A stretch of 64,000 bases of DNA from Elephas maximus indicus (GCF_024166365.1 NC_064837.1:77495553-77559552), one strand, 5' to 3'; positions 12,297 through 23,241 are shown, counted from the first letter of the stretch. Notes: a model not told the origin generated them from the letters alone. Program-made: numbers and translations.

Positions 12297-13720
12297 CTCG
12301 GTGGTTAGTGCAATGCCCTTCCCAGAATGGGGGGGGGGGGAAGAGGGATGGCATGAATTTCCAGGTAGGTGCACTGTTCTAAGAAGAGGGCTTTGTGCAC
12401 AGCTGGACTAAAATGTCACAATGTGTGCTATTTTGGTGCATGGCCTCTGCCACCAAAGTGGTCCATGCACTTTTGATTTCCTGAGGCACTGCAGCCTGAA
12501 CTCTTAGCCTAACTTTGAATGAGATGATTCAGTGACAGTAGAGTTGGTATGACAGTACAGTCCATTATTTTGAGCATATACATATACGTATACACACGCA
12601 TTATTGTTGTAAGCTGGCTTCAAGTTGATTTTGAGATCTCTAGACTAAAAAAAAAAAAAATTTATTATTTTTATTTTTTTTTAGAAAAAAAAATTTTTTT
12701 TTTTTTTTTAGACTAGGAGAGGGCTACTTCTAACCCCTCAAATCTGTTCACTTGAATTACTGTGGATAGAAAAAATAGTTTTTCAGAATACTATGATACT
12801 GGTCCATTCTGAAAAAAAGATTTGTATCACTGAAAGGGTCATGAGGCTAACACTAGATTATCAGTGAACTAACATTTCAAAATAATACCATGTATCCAAG
12901 TGAGTAGCAAATTTTTGTATTTTTTTCCCTCTTTTTTTCTGGATGACTTTTCCCCTTATGGCGACTCTCTTCATATCCTCTCCTCCTGTCCTTCCTCCCC
13001 CTCCTTTGTCTGTCTGTCTCTCCTTTCCTGCTTTGTCTCTGCTCTGCCTTCTGCTCTGTCCTTTTCCTTATTTCCTGTCCCCTATTGAACATGGCATGGA
13101 ATTGATTTTTTTTTTCTTTTAAATAATTGTGTTAATAAAATAATGTTGGCCCACATTGATGTTACCCAAATGTAAGCTCACAACTGTGCCTAATACCCAA
13201 ATAAAACTCAAAAGCAGAAAGGAAGGTACATTGTTTGTGACTGGTCCGCCCTAATGGCCCTTTTCTGCACCCTGTCCTGAGTCCTGTGACTTTGCTCCAA
13301 ATCCAGATGTGCTTTCAAGGCTTCCCGCAGTTCCCGCTAAGAGGACCCATCAGCTGAGTAAGCCCTGACTTCCACCCCAGTGACCTGCTTTCCTATGGCC
13401 TTCTATTTTGGATTTACGTGCAGTTTTAGTGAGAGATACAGAGAATCCCTTACAGTTCATTTTAGATTATAGAAAACAGTAGCTTGGAGTATGTTTGTTC
13501 AGAAAGGGGAAGGAGTTGTGGGCAAAAACTCTATTGTTTCAATTTAAACATATTTCCTCTTAGAAGGAATGGATAAGGGCGAGAGTGAGATATAAGATCT
13601 TACTCTGGAAATGGTATAATCCCAGAGGCCCTTTTTTAACTTTGAAACCTCTAGACTAGGAGGGAGCTACTTCTAGCCCCTGAGTGTAAACTAGTTCTCT
13701 TCACGAACAAGTCTTTGTAA
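12297..13720. other. Intron sequence with a short duplicated segment
   Basis: The blocks at 12631-12648 plus 12709-12743, and at 13641-13684, are near-identical apart from the A/T insertion. The rest is unrecognised. A pyrimidine-rich run lies at 12920-13080. Confidence 0.4.
12649..12708. mobile_element. A/T-only insertion with 7-bp flanking duplication
   Basis: A 60-base block of A-runs and T-runs is flanked by tagacta at 12642-12648 and 12709-12715. The uninterrupted version 'cctctagactagg' occurs at 13649-13660, which supports insertion into a formerly continuous site. Confidence 0.55.
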
Positions 13721-13724
13721 CAAG

Positions 13725-13890
13725 TACACTGCCCTCTTCCTCAGAGTATTTGTCACAGTTTATAACTGTGCTTCATTTTGTACTTACTTGTTTCTCACCA
13801 GAGTGGAACTTTAGGGAAGGATTAATATCTACCTTGTTTACTTTTTTGTCCCCAGGCTAGCACAGTTTGGCACACGTTAAGGACTGGCAC
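13725..13890 (+). repeat. L2 LINE 3' fragment
   Basis: It resembles the 3' end of L2: 'cactgccctcttcctcagagtatttgtcacag', then 'gcttcattttgtacttacttg', then 'ccccaggctagcacagtttggcaca'. The purine microsatellite begins where the short repeats at the L2 end would lie. Confidence 0.5.
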
Positions 13891-14243
13891 AGAGAGAGAG
13901 AGAAAGAAGAGGAGAGAGAGAGGAGAAGAGAGATAGAGTGAGAGAAGAAAAGAGAGAGAAAAGGGAGGGAGAGTGGGAGGGAGGGAGAGGGAAGAAGGGA
14001 GGGAAGGAAGGGAGGGAGGGAGGGAGGGAGGAAGGAAGGAAGGGAGGGAGGGAGGGAGGGAGGGAGGGAGGAAGGGAGGGAGGGAGGAAGGGAGGGAGGA
14101 AGGGAGGGAGGGAGGGAGGGAGGAAGGGAGGGAGGGAGGAAGGAAGGAAGGGAGGAAGGAAGGGAGGGAGGGAGGGAGGGAGGAAGGAAGGGAGGAAGGA
14201 AGGGAGGGAGGGAGGAAGGAAGGAAGGAAGGAAGGAAGGGAGA
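13891..14243 (+). repeat. Long purine-only microsatellite, (GGGA)n and (GGAA)n
   Basis: About 350 bases are almost entirely purine on the plus strand. The tract starts as GA dinucleotides and continues as mixed ggga and ggaa units. The long open frames on both strands here (glycine/arginine/glutamate on one, serine/proline/leucine on the other) are artefacts of the repeat. Confidence 0.97.
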
Positions 14244-14244
14244 C

Positions 14245-15451
14245 CAAAGAGAAAATCAGATGCTCAAGTTTTGCACAATTCTTCACTGTTCCCCTATTCT
14301 GCTGCTTTGTGGTTTCAGTGCGAGCTGCAAATGCCAAAATGCAGTGAAATAAAATCTGTACTCCTGTCGTGTTGTTTGTGGTCTGTGTGTAAACAAGAAA
14401 TCCTGGAAATCTCCAGAGAATGCTTTATAAGATTTATAGCCTCATTCCCTAGATGGAGGAGGTTCAGGGAATTGAACCAAGTGCTCTAATTCTTTGATTC
14501 TTCAGCAAACTGAATGAGCCTGTCTCCATCCTCTCCCGGGGCGGGGAGGGGCAGGTAGCGCATAATCACAGCCCCCCCCCCCCAAGAGCAAATCAAAGGT
14601 TGTACTCTCAGAGGAAAAAAAAGTGTGATCACAACCAAACTGTGGTTGTTTAGAAAGCGGTTTTTTCTTTTTAACGTAAAATATTCACTATTTTGAAAAA
14701 TTTCAAACATACTTAAAAGCAATGAGAATAAACAGGGTGACTATTCCCTTCATGCATACTCAAATAAAGCCCTCTTTTTGAGTTCTGAAATCCATCACCA
14801 GGGAAGCAGGATTTTGGCAACATGCGGACTCCTCTTGATGGAGCGCCGGATTCGCTCCTTCTGAAATCTTCCCGGATCTGCCCTTTCCTGAAAACATCTT
14901 TCCCTTTACCTACGGAGACGGAGCAGCAGTGCTGAGCCTGCGCGGTCCCGGAAAGCACCACCCGGCTCACTGGCGCTCTTCTGGGACATCTCGGAAGGCT
15001 TTGAGCTGGTAGCTGTCTGGACCAACTCCCCGCCCTTTCCTGCCTCGTCTTGTGTCTGCATCTCTGTGCCCCAGCCACCCTGCCATCTCTGTTACTCAGA
15101 CGTTAAGTATAACGGTGTTCCCTTCCCAGAGAGGGGAAATGCTAAGCTCTCCCATTAAAAGCTCCTTCTCTCTTGTTCAGCCACCTCATCCTTCCATTGT
15201 CAGTTCAAGCATCCTTTCCTTAGCTAAGCCTTTGCTAGCGCCTTCGTTGTAAGTGCCCACAGCGCCCCCTGCCTTTGCTTTTCATAGTACGCACCAGCTG
15301 TAGTTACCTGCCCTATGGTGCCGGTAGGCACGTCTTGTCAGGAGGGCATGTCTTCGCCGGCTTGCAGGCTCGCCGACCGACCCCGGCGTCATGCTGTGAG
15401 CCACTGTCTTGAGCTGGTGCAGTGGTCAGCCAATAGCTGCTATCATAAGAA
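14245..15451. other. Intron sequence with a G+C-richer patch
   Basis: The patch at about 14820-15400 is richer in CpG than its surroundings ('ggagcgccggattcgc', 'cctgcgcggtcccgg', 'gccgaccgaccccggcgtc'). Short L2-like wording occurs near 15185-15260. I see no gene. A C-run lies at 14572-14583. Confidence 0.35.
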
Positions 15452-15643
15452 ATTCAGCTGCTGTCGAGTCGATTCCAACTCATGGAGACCCCATGTGTGA
15501 CAGAGTAGAACTGTGCTCCATGGGGTTTTCAGCGACTGATTTTTTGGAGGCCTTTCTTCTGAGGTGCTTCTGGGTGGACTCGAATCGCCTGCATTTCTGA
15601 TAGCAGCCGAGGGCATTAACCCTTGGCGCCACCCAGGGATTCC
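15452..15643 (-). mobile_element. Afrotherian SINE, 'cccagaggcgcc' subtype, antisense
   Basis: The head is at the right ('ggaatccctgggtggcgcc' on the minus strand). The body carries 'ccacccag', a 'ggcctccaaaaaatcag' block and 'aaaaccccatggagcacagt'. The tail 'gagttggaatcgactcgac' is at the left. This longer subtype contains a middle section similar to the RTE 5' region. Confidence 0.88.
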
Positions 15644-16054
15644 AGCTGTTCTCATACTGTCTCTTTAACTGCCTACCATCTTTACTGCAAACATCATGAC
15701 TTCCCTTCTTATCCCATTTGTCCAACCTTTCTGTTGATTTTAATATTTTTTCAGGAAATGTAAAGTGTCTTCTCACAAATAGTTTGGAAACTGGCGCTTT
15801 ACAACATAACCTTCCTTGGCTATGGAGTGAGATGGTCACATGACCATTCGTAATGTATACAGTCTCTCATCTCAAACATGACTTTTTTTCCTGTATAGGA
15901 ACAGTCCCTAAACCAACAAATGAAAAAGCAAATGAGACCTTGAATTTTGGATAATGAAATAATAGTCGAGAAATTTTATATTTTTCTTAGTGCGTCTGAG
16001 GCTCATAACCAGCAGATAAGTGAAGAAGGAACAAACGTTTGTTGATCCCTTGCT

Positions 16055-16255
16055 TTGCACCTGGTGATGTGCTAGATATCTACAACCTCTGTCCAATTAG
16101 AGCTCATGAGAACGCTTGGAGGTGGGGACTTTGACCTCTGTTTTGCCAATAGGGAAACAGAGACCCAAAGAGAAGTTAGATCACTTGCCAAGCCCAGGTA
16201 GTCAACAAGGGGGAAGGTATCAGAACCCATAGATTCCACTGCTCTGTCAGCCATG
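16055..16255 (-). repeat. MIR-type ancient SINE, antisense
   Basis: Antisense MIR wording runs in order: 'ttgccaatagggaaacagag', 'cccaaagagaagttagatca', 'cttgccaagcccaggtagtc'. Confidence 0.65.
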
Positions 16256-16610
16256 ACAACAGACTGCTGCTCTCGTTAACAACCAGGTGATGAGACAAAG
16301 ACAGGGACAGTGGTTCTCAAATTTCCCCCAATCCACACTAATGGGATAATGATGTGAGGAGTTGAAGGTGACACTGAGTTTCCTTTATGAAGGGCCATAA
16401 AGGGCCTCCAGGCTTCCTGACCCCTCATGTGGTCACATCACACCACCCTCCAGGCTCACAATATTGATCAGAATCACAATGACCTAGAAGGAAAACCATG
16501 CTTTTTTGCCTCTTTCCATATTCTGACTGAGAACAGCCCTCCTAGTCATCCAGGATTTTCATCTGAGGAAAAATACTGCCCCGTTTGAGTTGGATTGTAT
16601 AACCTAAGAG

Positions 16611-17005
16611 TTGCTGTAGTTGTTAGTTGCCATCGCCGTGGCTCTGACTCCCGGGGATGCCACACACAAGAGAACAAAATGTTGCCCGGTCCTGCACCAC
16701 CATCACAAGTGTTTGTATGCTTGAGTTCATAGTTGCAGTCACTGTGTGTTTTCAGTGCTTTCCAATCTAGGGGGCTCATCTTCTAGTGCTATATCAGGTA
16801 ATATTCTGCTGTGATCCTAGGGCTTTCGTTGGCTAATTTTCTGAAGTAAATTGCTAGACCTTTTTTTTACTAGTATGTCTTAGTATAGAAGCTTTGCTGA
16901 AAACTATCCACAATGGGTGACCTTGCTGGTATTTGAAATACTGTTGGCATAGCTTCCAGCATCGTAGCAACATGTAAACCACCACAGTCTGACAAAGGTG
17001 GACCC
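16611..17005 (-). mobile_element. Non-autonomous internally deleted RTE element, antisense
   Basis: On the plus strand the first 140 bases match the 3' tail of the RTE copies ('gttgttagttgccatcg...', 'cccggtcctgcaccacc'). It then jumps to RTE 5' sequence ('ctttccaatctagggggct', 'gcatagcttccagcatcgt'), also present at about 52380-52600. The roughly 2.7 kb between them in a full element is missing. The 8-base aagagttg at 16606-16613 and 17006-17013 may be its TSD. Confidence 0.75.
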
Positions 17006-17010
17006 AAGAG

Positions 17011-17142
17011 TTGTTGTTAGGTGTTAGTTGCCATTGAGTAGGCTTTGACTCATGGTGACATCATGTATAACAGAATAAAATGTTGCCAGGTCCTGTGCCA
17101 TCCTCACGATTTTTGGTGTATTTGAGTCCATTGTTGTGGCTA
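17011..17142 (-). mobile_element. RTE 3' tail fragment, antisense
   Basis: It begins 'ttgttgttaggtgttagttg' and continues 'ccattgagtaggctttgact' and 'cttgccaggtcctgtgcca'-like sequence, matching the 3' end of the RTE copies at 39110-39247 and 49431-49580 in reverse. It abuts the preceding element, which may have inserted into its tail. Confidence 0.7.
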
Positions 17143-17831
17143 TAGCTGGTCACAAAATGACAATCCAGAAAGTCTGGGTTTCTCTAGAATGTTTTTACAA
17201 TTCTTCATTATGTTTAGAGCTTTTCTCTTAGTTACAATATATAAAAGCAGTAGAGCCACTTGGCATGAAACATATCCAACTAATCTAGTTGAAAGACTAC
17301 AAGGATTGAAAAATTGACAACTCTCTCTGCTGTGGTCTTTGTGAAGTGCGGTAAAGATGAGGGAAGCAATATAGCTTCCACAGGTCTGAGACTTTCTAAA
17401 TCTTCCTGCATGGAAGCCATTTTATCTCTGTGCTAAACCTTGTAATAATTCTGATTAAAAATATTTAAATGCTTTAATATATTTAGTTTTGGTAGGGATA
17501 TGCATTCTTTTTGTAATCCATTCTGAGGATTTCAACTCCTTTGCAAGGCAAATTGTAAGGCTGCTATGGAGTTGATAAGGGAAACATTGAATTGAAATTT
17601 ATAAAGTGTTGTAATATGAAAGAAGTTGAAGGAACTTCTTGGGAGGAGGAAAGTGTCTCTCCTTAACAAATGTGGAAAGTTTCTTCCTTCTTATTGCAAA
17701 AGAGCATCTCAGAAGATCTCACATAGCTCTGTCTCATTTTTTACCACAATATTTATTCTTGTAGTGTTTCTCCTTTGGGAGAGAGGGAGGGTAAGGGGGA
17801 GACTGAATTGAAGAGAAATAAAGAGAAAAAT
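17143..17831. other. Unrecognised intron sequence
   Basis: A/T-rich. I see no repeat family and no coding potential. Confidence 0.4.
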
Positions 17832-18040
17832 GGAGTCCCTAGTAGGCACAAACAGTTAGCACGCTAGGCTGCTAATTGAGTGGTTGGAAGTTCCAGTCCA
17901 CCCAGAGGTGCCCTGGAATAAAGGCCTGGCGACCTCCTTGAGAAAAATCAGCCATTGAAAACCCTATGGAGCACAGTGCTACTGTGACACACTTGGGGTC
18001 ACCATGATTTGAATTCAACTTGATGGCTTTGTGTTTTTGG
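17832..18040 (+). mobile_element. Afrotherian SINE, 'cccagaggcgcc' subtype
   Basis: The head 'ggagtccctagtaggcacaa' is followed by 'gtccacccagaggtgccc', then 'aaaaatcagccattgaaaac' and 'cctatggagcacagtgct'. The tail is decayed ('atttgaattcaacttgatgg'). It is the same subtype as 15452-15643. Confidence 0.9.
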
Positions 18041-18144
18041 AAAGAGGGAAACAGAGAGAGAGAGATGGGCAGACGGGAGCTGGGTCCTTCTCCCACTTGT
18101 GAGAGACATGGACAACAGAAAGACGAAAATAATAATAGTAATTA

Positions 18145-18290
18145 AAAAATTCCCACATGTATTACACGCTATGATGTGGCTGACTTTTTCACATTTATTA
18201 TCTGACTTATTTCTTGTAGTATCACTTCTTTGATGTGTTTTACCCATGAGGAAACTGAGGCTTAGAGAGATGAAATACTCTTACACAGGG
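18145..18290 (-). repeat. MIR-type ancient SINE, antisense
   Basis: 'attattatctgactt'-like wording and 'tacccatgaggaaactgagg' followed by 'cttagagagatgaaatactc' are diagnostic of an antisense MIR. Confidence 0.7.
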
Positions 18291-18291
18291 A

Positions 18292-18465
18292 CAGCAAGCT
18301 TTTCGGAAAAGGGCCAGGTAGTAAATATTTTAAGCTTAGCTGGCCATACAGTCTCTGTCATAGCCATGAAGCTTTGCTGGTATAGCATGTAAGCAGCAGA
18401 GGCCTTACTTAAACAGATGAAGAAATAGGCCATGAGTCAAGTTTTGCTGACCCCTGATCTAACTC
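18292..18465. repeat. Old hAT-like non-autonomous DNA transposon (MER1 group)
   Basis: Characteristic wording is 'agcaagcttttcggaaaagg', 'gccaggtagtaaatatttta' and the closing 'agttttgctgacccctgatc'. The ends are imperfect inverted repeats of each other. The exact family is not assigned. Confidence 0.6.
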
Positions 18466-19630
18466 ACTGGCAAATTTCCAAGAAGTAGCAGAAGCAGGGT
18501 TTCTACCCACATTTTCCTGATTTCCAAGTCCTTATAATTTTCAGTACGCTCATTGGAACATTTGGGGCCAATCGTGAAGCCGGATACCTCGTTGAAGACT
18601 TTTTCAGGTGGTGGTAGTGTGATGTCTGACTGAATTAATGCCTAGAGGCCTTGTGACCAAACATACAAACAAACAGAACTGCAGGGACCCCTGTTGTGAG
18701 CATACTCTGCCCACAGGGTAAACCTCTTGAAGGGTAACTGTTCAGATCTAAAGTTGTCAAAAAAGGGGGACAAATGCCACACCTCAGTAAACTTCTCCAT
18801 CATTTTCAGGAAAGTGGGTAGACATTTGCCAAGTGAAGGGCCAGATGCCCATGGGTTCAGGCTGCTTCCCTGCACGGTTTATTCTGTCCTCCTGCCCCCA
18901 TGGAAAGGTCTGCTCCTCCCTCACCTGGCCCTCACCATGCCAACAGAAGTGTCTGAGAGGACGTCTTTAGTTGTTCCTCCTTTCTGTTTGCTCCTGAGAT
19001 GCCTCTGTGGTCTGCCATGTATGTGAATGCTGCATGTCTCAAATTGCCCACCAGCCCACCAGCCTCAAGAGTATTGACAATTAGCAGCTTCTTTTGAGGA
19101 ATCTGAAAAGAAGGACCACCACAGGGAATGACAGTCTGGGTCCCTGGGATTTATCATCACGCGTTAATTCCAATGAGATTTACTCTCCAGCCACCCACAT
19201 TCAGAGTTAGTCATCCTCAGAGGGTTTGGAAGAGGGCCCAGAAGAAAGGAAGCTGTTGGCACTAACCAGATCCACTACCTGTGGCCAGGGTCAGTGCCAT
19301 AAAGGGCCAGGTGTCTCTGGGGCGGCAGTGCAGGGGTGGATGGTGTAGGGTGAGACAGGAACACTAGGGGTCTGTGAGACAGGCTGGCATGCCATGATCC
19401 TATGACTTGAGGAGGCATGAACATTTGCATTTGTGGACATGGAAAGCCAAAGCCGTTTTGTGGTATGAGGACTGGAGCCTGCTCACCCGGGACTCTACCT
19501 ACCCGGGAGAAAGGGAGTTTAAGAAGGCCTGAGGTGGGAGAGGCTCCAACAGAGAGTGTACCTGCTGTGCCCACGGCCGAGGTGCACACTGTGAGCTACG
19601 CTCCAACCAGAAAGCCCACACTCAGGCCTT
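18466..19630. other. Unrecognised intron sequence
   Basis: I see no protein family, recent SINE or L1. The composition is mixed, with a G+C-richer second half. Confidence 0.4.
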
Positions 19631-19634
19631 CCTT

Positions 19635-20100
19635 CCTCCATCCCTCCCTCAATTATTTCTTTCTGCACATGTTTATTAATGCCTATTAAGTGTCAGCCAC
19701 AAAGACACAAACTTGCTTCCCTAGAGGCACTGGAAATCAGTGTGTAAGACAGGCGTATAGTCACAATGCACATTTACTACACAGGGAACATGGTGTGGAG
19801 GGGAGAAGGGCAACCTTTGCGCTGAGGCTGGGTCCTGGAGGGAGGGCAGCCCAGAGGAGAGCCAGCCAACGCAACAGCTTATAGGTGTGGCTGAGGCTGG
19901 AGAGCAGGTGTGTGGGGTAAGAGGAGGAGACACCAGAGATGAGCAGGGGTGGGACATCATTCTGGATGCCATCATACCTGAGCAGCAGCATGACAAGATT
20001 TGTGTGACCCCTGAGGTGGCAGGGAAAATTCGAGTGGGGGGAGGTGGGAGGCTTTTGAAGTATTTCAGGGGGATGTGACAATGAGGGTGCAGGGAACCAG
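19635..20100 (-). repeat. L2 LINE remnant, antisense
   Basis: Antisense L2-style wording runs in order: 'cacatgtttattaatgccta', 'ttaagtgtcagccacaaaga', then 'tgaagtatttcagggggatg' near the right edge. It is heavily diverged. Confidence 0.55.
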
Positions 20101-20134
20101 AGCTTCAAGCTGGCTCTTTCCAGTACAAACCCCT

Positions 20135-20300
20135 GCTGAAATTTGCATTTCTAACAAGTTCTTAGGAAGTTATGCATAAGAATCACCTGGTGATCTTGTT
20201 AAAATGTAGATTATGACTCAGTGTATCTGGGGTGGAAATGCAAATCTCCACAGGGAACTTGTTAGAGATGCAAATTCTTAGCAGAGGTTCAAGCCAGAAC
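20135..20300. repeat. MER5A-like DNA transposon remnant
   Basis: 'atttgcatttctaacaagtt', 'aagaatcacctggtgatctt' and 'aacttgttagagatgcaaat' match MER5A-style non-autonomous hAT elements. The order suggests a rearranged or double copy with opposed ends. Confidence 0.65.
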
Positions 20301-20711
20301 TAGCTAGCTCGAAGCCCTGTAGGGGAACAAGCTGCTAAGAAGTTCACAGGATGAAGAATTTAGACATATTAGCTAGGAGCTCTGGGTGACTTAAGAGTTA
20401 CCTATTCTTCATATGTTTGAGGGAGAATCAAGGAAATAATGTCCTTTATGAGCAAAAAACTTTCTACATAAATCTAGCCATTCCAAATCCTAGCTTTCCT
20501 CTTAATTTTACAGCCCTCCTGCCACCAGGTGCTCTTTCAGGTCCTGGAACCAAAGGAAGCTTTACTGGTGGAGGATGACTTTCACAGAATAATAGGCCAC
20601 AGGAATAACAGAATAAAAGGTACAATCTACAGGACAAAGAAAGGACATTTTCTCTTTACAAATGTAAAACATTTCTCTTCATAGAATAATGTTTTTAAAA
20701 ATTATTTTAAA

Positions 20712-20926
20712 TTAAGAGAATGAAAAGACAAGGCATAGACTGGGAGAAAATATTTGCAAAACATTTGATAAAGGACTCGTATCCAAAATATACAAAGAAC
20801 TCATAAAACTCAACAATAAGAAAACAACTCAATTTAAAAATGGGCAAAAGTTTTGGATAATTCACCAAAGAAGATAAATAGATGGGAAATGGCTTATAAA
20901 AAGATGTCATTAAAGAATTTCAAATT
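20712..20926 (+). mobile_element. Old L1 ORF2 fragment, left part of a split element
   Basis: It is degraded L1 ORF2 C-terminal sequence ('aggcatagactgggagaaaa', 'ggactcgtatccaaaatata', 'atgggcaaaagttttggata'). It stops at the TSD of a younger L1 and resumes at 28603. Confidence 0.85.
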
Positions 20927-22310
20927 AGAGAGGCAGAGCCAAGATGGCAAAAAGACAGATGCTTCCGGTGAGCCCTCTTTACAACAAAGACCCGAAAAAA
21001 CAAGTGAAATGAATATAGTTATGACAAGCTAAGAGCCCTGAGCATCAAAGGCAAACTTAGAAAACGAACTGAGGGGTAGGGGGAGGAAGAGAGGTTCAGA
21101 AGCGGAGAGGAGGTACTGGACTGAACCACGGGGAGCCCTCAGGCACCACTCCCAGAAGCGGCGGCGGCGGGGTGGTACTAGTGTTCGGCTGCAGTTTCCT
21201 CAGGGAGAAGCAGCCAGCCACACAGCCCACTCACACCTCTAGAACCTGAGCAGAACGGCGCTCTCGGCAAAAGCTAAGTACTTGCGTACATTTTACCGTG
21301 CCCCCCACTTCCGCTCCCAGGCCAGCTTCAGCGGCTGACATCCCTGGGCCTGAGATAGGCCCTGTTGAGCACCTAGAACCATTCTCCCAGCCTTGGAGAA
21401 GGAATAGATTTGCAACTGGGGAAAAGATAATTTGCAAGCTCTACTAACTGGGGGAGCTCAGGACAGAAGCAGCTCCTGTCCAGGCATAAATGGTCCATGG
21501 ACTTTGAGCACCTTTCCCATCTGCATGGACCTGTGTGGGCCTATTTCAGAAGGATAGGTCCTTGTTGGCAGACTCCAACCGTTTCTGCTGTGTGGTGGAG
21601 AGATGGGTGTTTGATGTCTGACATTACTTTGCCTATTAAACAGTATCCTCACATACTCACATCAGGAGCCTAAGGACTAGTAGCCAAACTCAGGTCACCC
21701 AGCCACCCATGACAGGGGTCAAAGGATAACTGGAACCTCCCAGTCCTTACAACGAAAGGCATTGGGTGTCCATGGTCCGTCCATAGAACCCACCCACATG
21801 TACTCTCTAGGGAACAGGGACATGCTTTCCTCAGAGACTCGTGGGGGATGATTCTCAGCCCCCTGCCTTGTTAAGAGTGTGACCGCCTGCTGCAACCAGA
21901 TACCAGTACCTACACCAATCACCCCTGCCCCTCTAAGACTGTAGGACAGAGCCTGTACCACCCACTTGATGATAGCTACCTGGACACCTGAGCTGGACTC
22001 ATACTAGAAAAGTGAATGGACTCCTAGGTTGATATACCTGATAACAGCTCTAACCATCTGGGGACAGGATGACAGAGCTCCAAAGGTGAAAAGAATCAAG
22101 CTAGCTCACTCAAGCAAGCCATTTGGGCATCTCAAAACAAAACAAAGAAAGAAGCTACAACACAGTAAGCAAACATAAAATAACCTAATACAATAACTTA
22201 TGGATGGCTCGGAGACAATTGTCAATATCAGGTCACATAAAGAAACAGACCATGATCGCCTCAACAAGCTCTCAGAACAAATAATCAAGGGATCTTCTAG
22301 ATGAAAGTAA

Positions 22311-22330
22311 AAAAAAAAAAAAAAAAAAAA
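22311..22330 (+). mobile_element. Pure poly-A insertion with 11-bp flanking duplication
   Basis: A run of 20 A is flanked by gatgaaagtaa at 22300-22310 and 22331-22341. It looks like an almost completely truncated target-primed insertion inside the L1 5' part. Slippage cannot easily create the duplicate. Confidence 0.55.
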
Positions 22331-22344
22331 GATGAAAGTAAATT

Positions 22345-23241
22345 GCTGGAATTACCAGAGGCAGAATAAAAAAGATTAATATACTGAACCCATCAAGAAG
22401 GAAATAAGGCTATACACAGAACAAGCCAAGGAACACAAAGATAAAGCAAGTGAAGAAATTAAAAAGATTATTCAGGAACTTAATGGAAAATTTAATAAGC
22501 TGGAAAAATCCATAGACAGACAGCAATCAGAAATTCAGAAGATTAACAACAAAATTATAGAAGTAGACAACTCAGTAGAAAGTCAGAGGAGCAGAATAGA
22601 GCAAGTGAAAGGCAGAATTTCTGAACTTGAAGATAAATCACTTGGCACCAATATATTTGAAGAAAAATCAGATAAAAGCATTAAAAAAATGAAGAAACCT
22701 TAAGAATCATTTGGAACTCTATCAAAAGAAATAACCTATGAGTGATTGGTACACCAGAACAGGGAGGGATAACAGAAAATACAGAGAGAATTGTTGACAT
22801 TTGTTGGCAGAAAACTTCCCTGATATCATGAAAGATGAGAAGATATCTTATCCAAGATGCTCATCGAACTCCACATAAGAGGGATGTTAAAAGAAAGTCA
22901 TGAATACATATTATAATCAAACTTGCCAAAACCAAAGATAAAGAGAAAATTTTAAGAGCAGGTAGGAAAAAATGAAAAGTCACCTACAAAGGAGAGCCAA
23001 TAAGAATAAGCTCAGACTACTCAGCAAAATCAGGCAGGCAAGAAGGCAATGGGATGACTTATATAAAAAACTGAATGAAAAAAATTGCCAACCAAGAATC
23101 ATATACCCACCAAAACTGTCTCTCAAATATGAAGGTGAGATTAGGACATTTCCAGATAAACAGAAGTTTAGGGAATTTGTAAAAACCAAACCAAAACTAC
23201 AAGAAATACTAAAAGGAGTTCTTTGGTTAGAAAATCAATAA
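22345..23241 (+). pseudogene. L1 ORF1 remnant
   Basis: The N-terminal half encodes coiled-coil-like Lys/Glu/Ile-rich sequence ('...ELNGKFNKLEKS...' type, about 22460-22640). The C-terminal segment at 22972-23241 is open for 89 residues and has the ORF1p C-terminal signature (PRIIYPPKLSLKYEG and RTFPDKQKFREFV). Several stops and frameshifts lie between, for example 'aaaccttaagaatc' near 22696. ORF1p is the RNA-binding chaperone of L1. Confidence 0.8.

Noticed and set aside
13938-14489. Long open frames on both strands (124-183 residues), Gly/Arg/Glu-rich or Ser/Pro/Leu-rich
   Set aside because: They are translations of the (GGGA)n/(GGAA)n microsatellite in several frames; no start context, splice site or domain supports a gene.
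14820-15400. Possible CpG-island promoter
   Set aside because: CpG is only mildly enriched, no exon or TSS-like feature follows, and a SINE and L2-like fragments lie at its right edge.
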